Part shown: positions 42,806-52,895 of the stretch, one piece after another
Numbering within the stretch: position 1 is the first letter of the stretch
Layout of the letters: each line of letters opens with the position of its first letter
Source of the DNA: Coriobacteriaceae bacterium
GTDB taxonomy: Bacteria; Actinomycetota; Coriobacteriia; Coriobacteriales; Eggerthellaceae
DNA: 64,000 nucleotides
Assembly (NCBI GenBank): GCA_015062685.1
Contig: SUUE01000001.1
Location: 209,704-273,703, forward strand
Reading direction: 5' to 3'
The notes under the pieces: model-generated
What the model saw: the letters and a program-made list of their open reading frames with translations, nothing else
What the model was told of the DNA's origin: nothing
Database searches by the model: none
Made by a program: the position numbers and the translations under genes

Positions 42806-44032
42806 TTACTCCTGGTCGGAGTGGATGCCGCAGTACCTGCTGCCGGGGCGCGCGTGGTTGCGGCACTTGATGCCGTCCTCGCTCACGTAGGCGCAGAACT
42901 CGGATTCCTCTTCCTCCGGCTCGTCTATGAGCGTTTCCTCGTCCACCAGGGCCTCGCCCACGAACGACGCGCTCTTGATATCGATGTGCCAGCCGGTCAG
43001 GCGCGCGGCCAGACGCGCGTTCTGGCCCTCCTTGCCGATGGCGAGCGACAGCTGGTCGTCGGACACGACCACGGTCGCGTAGTGGTTCTCCTCGTCGATC
43101 GTGACGGAGTTGACCTTCGCGGGCGAAAGCGCGTTGCCCACGTAGGCGGCCGGGTTGTCGGACCACTGGATGACGTCGACGCGCTCGTTGCGCAGCTCCT
43201 CGACGACCATGCGCACGCGGCTGCCCTTGGGGCCGACGCAAGCGCCCACCGGGTCCAGGTTCGCCTCGCGCGACGCGACGGCCACCTTGGAGCGGACGCC
43301 CGGCTCGCGGGCGATGGACTTGACCTCCACCAGGCCGTCATAGATCTCGGGGACCTCGATCTCGAAAAGGCGGCGGATCAGGTCGGGGTGCGTGCGCGAC
43401 ACGACGATGCTCGGGCGCTGCGCCTCGCCGCGGGCGCGCGGGGCGTCGCTGGACGGGTCGCGGACGTCGATGATGAGCACCTTCAGGCGCTGGTTGTGGC
43501 GGTAATGCTCGCCGGCGGGGCGCTCGTTGCGCTCGCCCGGGAAGCGCTTCTGGTCGTAGTGCGGCAGCTCGGCCTCGACGCCGTCGCGGATCTTGATGAT
43601 GGTGAAGTCGGGCGTGCCCTGCAGCACCGTGCCCGTGACGAGGTCGCCCACGCGGCCGGAGAACTCCTCGTAGATGGACTGGCGGCCAGCGTCGCGCACG
43701 ATGGCGGCGATGACGCCCTTGGCGTTCTGCGCGGCGATGCGGCTGACGTCGTCGGGGGTGACGTCGCGCTCCTCGAACTCGGAGTATTCCTCGATCTCGC
43801 GGCCGGTCTCCTCGTCGATGACGATGGTCGGCTCGCCCACGGGCACCAGCTCGTACACGTAGATCTTGCCCGTCTGGCGATCAATCGTCACGCGCGCGTC
43901 CCACTCGAGGTCGAGAATGCGCTGGTAGCTGTTGGCCAGCGACTCCTCCAGGCGCTCGATCAGGTAGAATTCGTCGATCTTGCGCTCGTGCGCGAGTTCC
44001 TGCAGCGCCTCGATCAGTTGTGATGTTGCCAC
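42806..44032 (-). CDS. nusA: Transcription termination/antitermination factor NusA
   Basis: S1/KH motifs; [39 protein letters not shown]. Confidence 0.96.
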   Translation of the reverse strand: MATSQLIEALQELAHERKIDEFYLIERLEESLANSYQRILDLEWDARVTIDRQTGKIYVYELVPVGEPTIVIDEETGREIEEYSEFEERDVTPDDVSRIAAQNAKGVIAAIVRDAGRQSIYEEFSGRVGDLVTGTVLQGTPDFTIIKIRDGVEAELPHYDQKRFPGERNERPAGEHYRHNQRLKVLIIDVRDPSSDAPRARGEAQRPSIVVSRTHPDLIRRLFEIEVPEIYDGLVEVKSIAREPGVRSKVAVASREANLDPVGACVGPKGSRVRMVVEELRNERVDVIQWSDNPAAYVGNALSPAKVNSVTIDEENHYATVVVSDDQLSLAIGKEGQNARLAARLTGWHIDIKSASFVGEALVDEETLIDEPEEEESEFCAYVSEDGIKCRNHARPGSRYCGIHSDQE

Positions 44033-44120
44033 GTCAGTTCCTTTCCCTATCCCTGCTATCTGCGAGGCCGCGACGGGCGCGACCCGATATTTCGTGCGGA
44101 TGCGTGTTGCATCCTATTCT

Positions 44121-44190
44121 TTGTAGGGGCGCTCTCCGAGCGCCCGTCTACCCTTGTTGAGCGGGCGCTCGGAGAGCGCCCCTACGGGCA
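44121..44190. repeat. Inverted pair of REP-like palindromes between nusA and rimP
   Basis: TGTAGGGGCGCTCTCCGAGCGCCCG ... CGGGCGCTCGGAGAGCGCCCCTACG. Confidence 0.88.
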
Positions 44191-44206
44191 ATCCCGCCCT
44201 CGGTCC

Positions 44207-44680
44207 TTAACCGAAGTCGATCTCGCCCTTGAGGTTCGCCTTCTTCATGTCCGTGATTGCAATGCTGAAAAGCTGGCCGTCGCAGTCGATGCTCACCGTG
44301 CCGGCGGCTGCGTCCACGGCGGCGATGGTGCCGGTGAACGTGGAGCGGCCCTCGATGGGGCCCGTCGTCTTGACGACGGCGCGGCTGCCCTCGAAGCGGG
44401 CGAAGTGGTCGATCGTGCGCAGCGGGCGGTCGATGCCCGGCGACGACACCTCAAGCAGGTACGCTCCGGGGAACGGGTCCAGCTCGTCCATGACGTCGTT
44501 GATCCACGCCTGCGCCGACGACAGCTCGTCGAAGCTCACGCCGTGGTCCGTGTCGATGTAGACGCGGATGGTCGGCGACTTCTTCGCGCCCACGATCTCG
44601 AGCGACACGATCTCGACGCCGCGCCCTTCCGCGCGCGATTCGAGCACGTCAAGCAGCGATTGTTCCCTCTTGCTGAGCAC
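44207..44680 (-). CDS. rimP: Ribosome maturation factor RimP
   Basis: IRVYIDTDHGVSFDELSSAQAWINDVMDELDPFPGAYLLEVSSPGIDRPLRTIDHFARFEG. Confidence 0.94.
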   Translation of the reverse strand: MLSKREQSLLDVLESRAEGRGVEIVSLEIVGAKKSPTIRVYIDTDHGVSFDELSSAQAWINDVMDELDPFPGAYLLEVSSPGIDRPLRTIDHFARFEGSRAVVKTTGPIEGRSTFTGTIAAVDAAAGTVSIDCDGQLFSIAITDMKKANLKGEIDFG

Positions 44681-44730
44681 CCAGCCCGGCCTTTCTCTTC
44701 AAGTTGCCCTTCTAGCCATTCCCCTTCATA

Positions 44731-44762
44731 CAAAAAGAAAGCGGGACATGCCCACTTTCCTC
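44731..44762 (-). terminator. Putative rho-independent terminator upstream of rimP
   Basis: Reverse strand GAAAGTGGGcatgTCCCGCTTTCTTTTTG. Confidence 0.6.
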
Positions 44763-44983
44763 GTTCGAAAGTTATGGTCAGCTTCGGCTCACCGAAGCAC
44801 ATCGCATTCTAGCATACGACATGCCCCGCGAGCTGGGCAAAACCGCTTCGCACGGCATCTGCACAATTTCGTTGGCAGGCGGTTGCGAGGCGCCGCGCGC
44901 GTTATAGGTGAGCGGGTTAGTTCGGGTTTGGGTTTGGGTTTGGGGCGCATGGGGGTTGGGGGTTGGGGCTTGGAGCGCAGCGC

Positions 44984-45188
44984 TGGCGGGATTTGGCACT
45001 ATTCTGAAAAATGCCCCGTTCCATCCATCAAAAACGGGTTTCATGGCAGGATACGGCGCTATTCTGAAGCGATTTCCGCGAAAACAGCCTGTTTGTGGCT
45101 AGATTCGGCGCTAGTCTGAAGGAATTTGCTCGTTTCGCTTCAGACTAATGCTGAATCCTGCCATGAACGCGCATTTTACTGGATTGGA
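44984..45188. repeat. 205-bp modular palindromic element, copy 3 (subtype B: 0/60/112)
   Basis: Units at 44984, 45044, 45096 and inverted unit ending 45163. Confidence 0.93.
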
Positions 45189-45281
45189 CACGCCCATGCC
45201 CATGCGTCCAAATCAAAGGAAAGCGCACGAACAGGCAAAACGCGCGAACGAGCGTAAACGCGAAGAGCCGCGGGCTGATAG

Positions 45282-46259
45282 TCAGAGGCCGAGCTCGTGG
45301 CGGAGCGCGAGGTTCTTCTGCTCCCAGTTGGCGGGCTTGCGGAGGCGAATGCCGAGGTGGGCGGTTATCTGGCGCACGGCGATCTCGAAGGCTTCGGGGT
45401 CGTAGAGGCGCTGCTTGTCGATGACGACCATGTTCCAGCCCAAGGCCTCGAGCGCGTCGAGGCGCCGGCGGTCGCTCACTATCGCCGCGTCGTGGTCTCC
45501 CCCGTAGTACTCGTAGCCAACGTGGTCGTCGGACCAGCACCCGTCGAGCATGAACCAGCCCTGCTCCACCATGCTCTCGTGTCGCCCGGGCTGCACGTCG
45601 TAGTTGAGCTCGGGAAAGCTCAGGCCGTAGCCGCCGCGGGATTTCGGGTAGACGAGCAGGATGTAGAGCTTGGTTTCCATGGGCGAGCGCGAGTTCGCAA
45701 TCACCCACCTCAGCGCACGGGAAGCCTTGACGGCACCGCGGAGGCCTTTCGCACGATCGACGAATCGCGCGAGCTTCTCGGGCGTGGTAACGGGAACGCG
45801 CTCGGGAAGGCCGTCGGTTGTCACGTCCTTGAAATAGCCTGCGCAGAGATTGGCGCCGAACTCGATGAGCTGCGGTTCGCTCATGAAGCGCGCCATCTGC
45901 ACGAAGCACAGTTCGGGGGAAGAGATGTACAGCGAGTCGTTGAACCTCCAGAAGGAACCAGCCGGAAGCTCGCCGCCGCAGAGGTGCGCCACCACCCTAT
46001 CGTTGGCGTAGGCCAGCTCCTTGCGCGGAACGACCAGGTTGAGGGGCGGGCCGCCGAAGCCGATGAACGAGTTGCTGAACATGTTGAGGACATCGACTGA
46101 CGCGCGGGCGCGGGGCAACGGGCTCGCCTTCGAGGGGCGTGCCGGCTTTGCGCGTTCGAGGTCCCACGTAAGGTAATAGGCCTGCGCGGTGGCATGCGAG
46201 AGGATGGCAACGGGCTTGCGGCCGCTGGTGTCTTTGAGCGTTTCGGCTTGCGTGGTCAT
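45282..46259 (-). CDS. Hypothetical protein with C-terminal PD-(D/E)XK/DUF559-like region
   Basis: C-terminal segment PMETKLYILLVYP...VGYEYYGGDHDAAIVSDRRRLDALEALGWNMVVI resembles the Vsr/DUF559 nuclease pattern; N-terminal half not recognised. Confidence 0.55.
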   Translation of the reverse strand: MTTQAETLKDTSGRKPVAILSHATAQAYYLTWDLERAKPARPSKASPLPRARASVDVLNMFSNSFIGFGGPPLNLVVPRKELAYANDRVVAHLCGGELPAGSFWRFNDSLYISSPELCFVQMARFMSEPQLIEFGANLCAGYFKDVTTDGLPERVPVTTPEKLARFVDRAKGLRGAVKASRALRWVIANSRSPMETKLYILLVYPKSRGGYGLSFPELNYDVQPGRHESMVEQGWFMLDGCWSDDHVGYEYYGGDHDAAIVSDRRRLDALEALGWNMVVIDKQRLYDPEAFEIAVRQITAHLGIRLRKPANWEQKNLALRHELGL

Positions 46260-46409
46260 GCGCCGAGCGTAGCTGAGCGGTCTTACAGCGCAAGGTGCCG
46301 CAAGTTTACGTTGCGTGGCGCGGTTCTTGCCGGGTGCTTGCAGGTTTGTGCGGCGTAGCCGACGGGAACGGGGCCCGAACCTTACACGATTCCAGCGGCG
46401 GCGCGGCTG

Positions 46410-47162
46410 CTAAGCGTTGCGGGACTGACGTTTCGCGATGAAATGGAGCACGAGGGCCACGACGAAGACGCCGAAGAGGATGCCCGCGGAATCGATGAGC
46501 ACGTCAGTGGGTTTGCCCGTGCGGCCGGGCACGAAGAGCTGGTGGATCTCGTCGCCGGCGGCGTAGATGGTCGCGAACGCCCAGGCCGCGGCGCAGAGCC
46601 GCTTGATGTGCGGGCCCAGGTCGGCGATGCGCGCGAGCGCGTGACGGGCGAGCTGGCGGCGCTTCACCTGCACGAGCAGGTTGAGCACGAGCGCGCCGAG
46701 GGCGGCGTATTCGAGGAAATGCGCGGTCTTGCGCACGGGATGGTTGAGCAGGTGCTGCCAGTAGAGCTGGTCGTCGGGCGACATCTGGTCGTAGCCGGGC
46801 ACGATGAAACCGACGATGTGCCATACGACGCCGAGGCTGAGCGCGTCCGACTCGTCGGCCGGGCGGGCGGACATGTAGAAGATGAAGACGCACATGGCGA
46901 GAACGGCGACTGCCGAGATGATCAGCGGCACCCACGACGCACTGGTGCGAGCGGTCTGCTGGGCGGGCGCCTGTGGCTGGGTGAGCGCCTGTGGCTGAGC
47001 GGGCGCCTGCAGCTGGGCGGGTGCTTGCGCCCCCGTCTGCGTTTCTGCCGCAGTCTGCATTTCAGCCTCAGCCTGCGTTGCTGCCCGACCCTCAGCCTGC
47101 ATCTGCGCTGTTGTCTGCTCCCCTGCCTGCATCTGCGCCTTGTTCTTCTCCTGCTGACCCAC
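46410..47162 (-). CDS. VanZ family membrane protein with Gln/Ala-rich N-terminal extension
   Basis: HPVRKTAHFLEYAALGALVLNLL; FVPGRTGKPTDVLIDSAGILFGVFV; GTG start at 47162. Confidence 0.85.
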   Translation of the reverse strand: MGQQEKNKAQMQAGEQTTAQMQAEGRAATQAEAEMQTAAETQTGAQAPAQLQAPAQPQALTQPQAPAQQTARTSASWVPLIISAVAVLAMCVFIFYMSARPADESDALSLGVVWHIVGFIVPGYDQMSPDDQLYWQHLLNHPVRKTAHFLEYAALGALVLNLLVQVKRRQLARHALARIADLGPHIKRLCAAAWAFATIYAAGDEIHQLFVPGRTGKPTDVLIDSAGILFGVFVVALVLHFIAKRQSRNA

Positions 47163-47233
47163 GCGTTCTCTTTCCCAGTTGCTCGTGAAATGTCGAGTTG
47201 GCACTTTACCACGAAGTCGGCGGCGATGCGGCA

Positions 47234-47438
47234 TGGCAGGATTCCCCGCTATTCTGAAAAATGAAGAGTTTGATCCAGCGAAAACGGGTTTCGCGGCAGG
47301 ATATGGCGCTAGTCTGAAGAGTATTTCCCCGATATGGGCGATTTGTGGCAGGATCTGGCTCTAGTCTGAAGGATTTTGCTCTCTGGTCTTCAGACTAACG
47401 GGAATTCCTGCCACGAAACGCGATTTCTCTGGATGGAA
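47234..47438. repeat. 205-bp modular palindromic element, copy 4 (subtype B: 0/60/112)
   Basis: Units at 47234, 47294, 47346 and inverted unit ending 47413. Confidence 0.93.
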
Positions 47439-47596
47439 GTTCGTTGGCGTGATTGCGAGGGCAACGGGAAGCGCCCTGCGGTTTAGGGCCGCGGGGCGCT
47501 TGATTGATCGGGGCTCTTTCGAGCGGACGCGCGGAGCGCGCCCCTACAAACCGCATGCGACAACGGGCGGGCGCATGGCTCTCGCTGGGCGCGCGT

Positions 47597-48733
47597 CTAC
47601 TTGGCGTAGATGAGCTCGAAGGGGCCGCCGACGTCGAAGAGGACGCCGCTCAGGTCGGTGGGCCAATAGCGGTTGGCCTTGGCTGCGTCGGGCTCGATCG
47701 CGATGAGCACGTGCTGGCCGTCGAGCTTGGCGAGCGCGGCCTTGTCGCCCTGGCCGAGGTTGAAGGCCTTGACGGCCTTGGGCGTGGCGGTGGCGTCGCC
47801 GGGGTAGATGCCGTTCACCTGCACGGCCGGGTTAACCTCGAGCCAGATGAGCTGGGTGTTGTCCTTCTCGAAGCCCTTCAGGTTGGGATCGACTTGCTTG
47901 GCGCGCTCGGCGTTGGTAGTCACGTGGAGCGTGCCCTCGAGAACGAGCTTGCCCTGGCCCTCGGCCTTCTTGCGCGCCTCGGCCGCGACGTCGGCGGTGC
48001 CGGAGCTGGCGCTGCTCGCGGACGGGCTCGAGGCGGACGAAGACGTGGACGAAGAGGCCGACGAAGAGGTTGCGGAACTGGACGCGGTCGAGCTCGCGGC
48101 CGAAGAGGATGCGGCGGACGATGACGCAACCTGCGAAGATGCGGATGCAGATGTCGAGGCAGATGCGGCTGCGGAGGACTTCGAGCTACTGCCGCCCATG
48201 AGCACGACGCCCACGATGACCGCGATAATCACGACGAGCACGACAATGCCCACGATGATGCCGATGATCTTGCCGTTCCCCTTGCCCTGCGGCTGGCCGC
48301 CGCGCGGACCGCCGGGGGCGCCGGGGCCGCCCGCGCCGGGGGCTCCGGGAACGCCGTAAGGATAGCCTGCGCCGGGGGCTTGGTACTGGGCGTTGGGCGT
48401 GGCCTGGTAGCCGCCGTTCGCGACGTCGCCCTGGGGAGCGTAGGTCGTGGGCATGACCTGCGTGGCGCCCATGCCGTAGAGGCCTTGCTGGGCGGCAGCG
48501 TCGTTGGGAAGCGCCTGGGTCTCGGGCGCCGGAGCGGGCGCGGGCGTTGCCTGCGCGGCGGCTTCGGGAATAGCCTGGGTCGCGGCTGCGGGCATGGCCT
48601 GCGTCTCGGCCGCCGGCATGGCCTGGGTGGGCTCGGCAGCAGGCGCCGACGTCATGCCGGACGTGTCGGCTCCGCATTCGCCGCAGAATTTCACACCGTC
48701 ATTGAGCTTGGCTCCGCATTGCGTGCAAAACAT
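47597..48733 (-). CDS. Zinc-ribbon membrane protein with long Ser/Ala low-complexity region
   Basis: MFCTQCGAKLNDGVKFCGECGADTSG; TM IIGIIVGIVVLVVIIAVIVGVVLMG; SSSASSSTSSSASSPSAS. Confidence 0.8.
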   Translation of the reverse strand: MFCTQCGAKLNDGVKFCGECGADTSGMTSAPAAEPTQAMPAAETQAMPAAATQAIPEAAAQATPAPAPAPETQALPNDAAAQQGLYGMGATQVMPTTYAPQGDVANGGYQATPNAQYQAPGAGYPYGVPGAPGAGGPGAPGGPRGGQPQGKGNGKIIGIIVGIVVLVVIIAVIVGVVLMGGSSSKSSAAASASTSASASSQVASSSAASSSAASSTASSSATSSSASSSTSSSASSPSASSASSGTADVAAEARKKAEGQGKLVLEGTLHVTTNAERAKQVDPNLKGFEKDNTQLIWLEVNPAVQVNGIYPGDATATPKAVKAFNLGQGDKAALAKLDGQHVLIAIEPDAAKANRYWPTDLSGVLFDVGGPFELIYAK

Positions 48734-49028
48734 GATGCACCTCGTTTCGTCGCGGTTTGACGTAATTCGAACTCATGCGCTTAGTGTATCGCCTGTAGGG
48801 GCCTTTTGACGGATGGGCAGCGTGTCAATGAGGTAACAGAATGCGGGCGCCAAGGGCGAATGCGTTGGTGTTGCATTTGGGCGTGCCCCGCGCGCAGGCG
48901 TGGATGAGGACGCGCGGAGCGCGCCCCTACAGGGCGGATGCGAGTCGGACTTCGGAAGTGGCGCGTGAGGTGCGTCGCGCGAGCGTATCGAGAAGGAACG
49001 GGTCAGCCTGGGTTGGCGATGGCTTGGC

Positions 49029-49233
49029 TGGCAGGAATTCGCGCTAGTCTGAAAAAATCGCAGTTCGATCCAGCGAAACGGCGTTTCATGGCAGGATATT
49101 GCGCTAGTCTGAAGGCTATTTCCCCATTTCGAACGATTTGTGGCGGGATGTGGCGCTAGTCTGAAAGAATTTGCTCGTTTGGCTTCAGAATAGCGGCATA
49201 TCCTGCCATGAAACGCAAATTCTTTGGATTGAA
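49029..49233. repeat. 205-bp modular palindromic element, copy 5 (subtype B: 0/60/112)
   Basis: Units at 49029, 49089, 49141 and inverted unit ending 49208. Confidence 0.93.
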
Positions 49234-49266
49234 GTCGGTTCGGAACGCACGCGAAACGACGTGCGG

Positions 49267-50088
49267 TTAGAAGCTCTGGTCGTACTTCTTGTTGAAGAGC
49301 TTGGCGGCGAGGAAGGCGGAACCCTTCTTGGCCCAGTTGACGGGCTCCATGTCCTTGACGGGGCGCTCGACGGACGGGATGGCGTTCGTGTCGAGCCAGG
49401 TGTCGAGGAGGAACTCGGAGAGGCGACCGGGGCAGCGGGCCTCGAAGGCAGACAGGCCGGCGTAGTCGAATTCGCGCTCGACTTGGCCGATGATCGGGAA
49501 AAGCCAGGTCATGTAGGCGTCGAAGAGATCGCGGCGCATGACGAACATGTTGAACATGTGCGCGCGCGTGCCTTCGAGGCGAGCGCGCAGGGCTGGAGCG
49601 CATTCGGGCGCGAGATCCTCGACGGTGGCGATAAGCAGGTCGAGGTGCTCTTGGCGGAAGGTGTGCGCGTAGTGGCTGCCGACGGACTCGATGACGTAGT
49701 TGCGCTGGCGCGGGAGGATGACGGGCGCTTGCGCGAGGAGCTCGCGGGCCTCGGCGGTCGTGAGCGTGCCGAAGTCGCCGGAGCCGGCGAAGTGACGGCG
49801 GTAGTGCACGAGACCGATGGCGTCAGGCGCGTCGGGCGCATCGGGCGTATCGGGCACCGCGCAGAGGCTCTTCCAGGCCCAGTAGGCAACCGTGAGCTCC
49901 GAAAGGTGCGGATTGAGCGCGGAGAGGCCTTCGCCAGCAGCGCCGCATTCGTCATCACGCGCGAAACCCGGGATGGTTTCGCGGCCCAGGGCGCCGGCCT
50001 GCACGGGAATGTACATGGCGTCCGACGGCATGCGGTAGGGCTTGTGCGCCGCGACCGCGATGGCGACCGTGTTTCCCAACGACGTCAC
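49267..50088 (-). CDS. DUF4422 domain-containing protein (polysaccharide biosynthesis-associated glycosyltransferase-like)
   Basis: IAVAAHKPYRMPSDAMYIPVQAG; LSELTVAYWAWKS; IGLVHYRRHF. Confidence 0.85.
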   Translation of the reverse strand: MTSLGNTVAIAVAAHKPYRMPSDAMYIPVQAGALGRETIPGFARDDECGAAGEGLSALNPHLSELTVAYWAWKSLCAVPDTPDAPDAPDAIGLVHYRRHFAGSGDFGTLTTAEARELLAQAPVILPRQRNYVIESVGSHYAHTFRQEHLDLLIATVEDLAPECAPALRARLEGTRAHMFNMFVMRRDLFDAYMTWLFPIIGQVEREFDYAGLSAFEARCPGRLSEFLLDTWLDTNAIPSVERPVKDMEPVNWAKKGSAFLAAKLFNKKYDQSF

Positions 50089-50097
50089 AATGCACCC

Positions 50098-51861
50098 CTA
50101 CTGCTGCGGCGCGAAGCTGAAGACCTTGAAGGTCTTGCCCATGACGGAATCTTTGATCTCATCAACCACCCGCATCTCGGCAGCGGGGTTGTAATGCTCT
50201 CGGACGTATTGCAGAACGTGCTTGGCGTACTTATCGCTCACACCCACCATGTAGACCTTATCGCTCTTCGCGAGGCTCTCCATAACGCCGCCATCAAGAC
50301 CGGTGTATTCCGACAGAGCCTCGTCGTAGAACGCGGCGCCATATTCCCAACCGCCCATCGACTGCGTCGCGCGCGTGATCTCGCGCGAGGGCAGGCATCG
50401 CCTCAGGTACATCTCTTCCCTCACCCGAATGACGTTGTAATCAAGCGCAAACGAGCAATCCGCATGCTCCTTCTGGTAGTTCAGCAGCTGGCTGTTCCCC
50501 TCGTCACTCTTTCCGAAAATCGCCTCGACGGTGTCGACGTCGGGCGACCCGATGGCGCCCATGTACGTTGCGAGCGTCACGACGAACGCGAGCAGCGCGC
50601 CCGCGGCGAACGTGCCGGCGCCCGTCGCAGCGTGCGCGGCCCTCGGGCTGAACGGCCCGCCCGCGCCAACGAGCACCGCCAGCGCGATGACGCTGAACAT
50701 CCATATCGGGTACTCGACGCGCAGGAGGATCCGGCCGGACATCGCGATGAAGAGCAGCTCGGCGAACGTGATCACGACCATGGCCAGGCAGGCGAGCCGC
50801 TCGAACCGCGGCGACCTGCGCCATGCGCCGTACAGCATCATGAGCACCGCCACGACGGCGAGCGTCATATACGGCCTCGCGCCGAGACGCATCACGTACT
50901 CCGCGCAGGTCTGGAGCACGCGACCCGCCGACATGCCGGGCTCGACGCACACGATGTCGGCGATTTCCTGCAGCTTCTCCGCGGTGAAGAAGCCCGTGTC
51001 GTTCGCCGTCCAGTTCTGCACCATCCAGTAGTCGTTCTCCGACACGCCGATCACCGCGAGCTGGTCGGCAACCTCATCGTAAGGCCTGATCGGATAGTAG
51101 TCGTACATGTCCGAGCGCGGGTTCGTAATGTCGTCCCAGTTCTTCCACTGGGGCTGCTGCATGATCGCGAACGACGTGGCCGCTAACGCCAGGCAGCACG
51201 CCGCAGCCACGGCAATCGGCACGAAAAGCCGCAGCCTCTCGCCCACGCGCAGATCGCGCATGCGCATGAACGCGACGACGCACAGCACGAGCAGCGCCGG
51301 GCCGCAAAGCGCCACCGCCTTCAGGCGAAGGAGGCTCGCGAGGCACATGAACAGGACGCCCACGACCGTGGTGGCCGGCGTGAAGCGCCGCTCGAAGAGC
51401 TGTACGGACAAGATGATCATGCCCGCGCACGCCAGGATGGCCGTGACGACGGTGAAGTTTATGTACTGCGTGCAGTAGGGAACGCCGAACAGCACGGTAA
51501 TCGCAGTGACGCCGAGCGCACCGCCGATGTTCAGGTGCCCGATCGCGTAATAGAGGATGACGAACGTAGCGGCGATCGAAAGCACGATCTCGACGATGAT
51601 GAAATAGTTGGGCCCCCAGGGCAGCACGTCGAACAGGAAGCTCACGAACGCCGAGAACCACGGATGGATGAACAGGGAGTAACCGCTATCGGGGTATGAG
51701 TTGCTGAGCAAGATGGAAATGGCCCAATCGTCATCGGTGCCCTGCGGGGAGAACAGCAGCTGAATCCAGAACGCAAGCAACGAGAGCGCAATCGCGAACG
51801 CCGCGCGCTTCCCCCGGCTTTCCTTGAGCAACTCGAAGTATTCCTTTGCCAGCTGACCCAA
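50098..51861 (-). CDS. Multipass membrane protein, possible GT-C-like glycosyltransferase
   Basis: 587 aa, many hydrophobic segments; in a polysaccharide-associated neighbourhood. Confidence 0.6.
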   Translation of the reverse strand: MGQLAKEYFELLKESRGKRAAFAIALSLLAFWIQLLFSPQGTDDDWAISILLSNSYPDSGYSLFIHPWFSAFVSFLFDVLPWGPNYFIIVEIVLSIAATFVILYYAIGHLNIGGALGVTAITVLFGVPYCTQYINFTVVTAILACAGMIILSVQLFERRFTPATTVVGVLFMCLASLLRLKAVALCGPALLVLCVVAFMRMRDLRVGERLRLFVPIAVAAACCLALAATSFAIMQQPQWKNWDDITNPRSDMYDYYPIRPYDEVADQLAVIGVSENDYWMVQNWTANDTGFFTAEKLQEIADIVCVEPGMSAGRVLQTCAEYVMRLGARPYMTLAVVAVLMMLYGAWRRSPRFERLACLAMVVITFAELLFIAMSGRILLRVEYPIWMFSVIALAVLVGAGGPFSPRAAHAATGAGTFAAGALLAFVVTLATYMGAIGSPDVDTVEAIFGKSDEGNSQLLNYQKEHADCSFALDYNVIRVREEMYLRRCLPSREITRATQSMGGWEYGAAFYDEALSEYTGLDGGVMESLAKSDKVYMVGVSDKYAKHVLQYVREHYNPAAEMRVVDEIKDSVMGKTFKVFSFAPQQ

Positions 51862-52076
51862 CTCTATAATCCCCCATCAAAAGCAGCACCTGACTGCAAC
51901 GGTTATACGTAGCGCAATCATTCTACCCTCAAGGCATCGCCGCCTGTACGAGAATGAAGTCAAGCGGGCCCCGCATAACGCCGCAAGCGCAGAAAGACGC
52001 CATGCGGGTATGGTAGAATCGGCAGGATTCGCTAAGGGCCACCGCACAAACGGGGCCAAGCATTAGGAGGAAACGC

Positions 52077-52895
52077 TTGGGCACTCTGGGCTCAATCCTT
52101 AAGGACAACTGGGAATGGCGAGGGCAGATATTCAACCTGGCCATCTTCGACCTTAAGAAGAAAGCGCGCGGCGCTGTGCTCGGCTGGGCATGGCTGCTCA
52201 TCAAGCCGACGATATACATGGCCGTCTTCTGCTTCGCACTCGCGATCGGCCTGCGCGGCGGGGGCGGCGACCCAACCTCCTACCCCTACTTCATGTGGCT
52301 CATCTCGGGCCTCACGCCGTGGTTCTTCATGGAGGAAATGATCGGCTCCGGCTCCGACGCCCTCCACAAGTACCCTTACCTGGTTAACAAGATGAAGTTC
52401 CCGCTGTCCGGAATCTCGACGCTCTACGCGCTTTCGAACTTCATCATCAACCTCGCGCTCATGGTCATACTGCTGATCGTATACGTAGCCGTGGGCATGC
52501 CTATCGACATCTACCTGCTGCAGATCCCGATCATCATGCTGCTCATGTTCGTCTTCTTCGACTTCTTCAGCATCCTGTGCTCGCAGCTCTCGGCGATCAG
52601 CCGCGACTTCTCCAACATGATGAAGATCTTGGCCATGCTGCTCTTCTGGGTGTCGGGCATCATCTTCGACACGAGCAACCTCGTGGAGATGGGATTCGGC
52701 TGGTTCGACACGGCTATGCTGTTCAACCCCGTCACGTTCTTCTGCGCCGCCATACGCGGGGCAACGTGCACCAAGACCTTCTTCTGGGACGACCCCGCCC
52801 TGCTGGGGTGCTTTGCCATCGTGTTCGTACTCACCGTCGTCATGGCGACGATAGTGTACAAGCGCTTCAACGAGGAGGTGGCAGATGTCCTCTAG
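52077..52895 (+). CDS. ABC-2 type polysaccharide/teichoic acid export permease (Wzm/TagG-like)
   Basis: LKKKARGAVLGWAWLLIKPTIYMAVFCFALAIGLR...YPYFMWLISGLTPWFFMEE; TTG start after AGGAGG. Confidence 0.85.
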   Translation: MGTLGSILKDNWEWRGQIFNLAIFDLKKKARGAVLGWAWLLIKPTIYMAVFCFALAIGLRGGGGDPTSYPYFMWLISGLTPWFFMEEMIGSGSDALHKYPYLVNKMKFPLSGISTLYALSNFIINLALMVILLIVYVAVGMPIDIYLLQIPIIMLLMFVFFDFFSILCSQLSAISRDFSNMMKILAMLLFWVSGIIFDTSNLVEMGFGWFDTAMLFNPVTFFCAAIRGATCTKTFFWDDPALLGCFAIVFVLTVVMATIVYKRFNEEVADVL

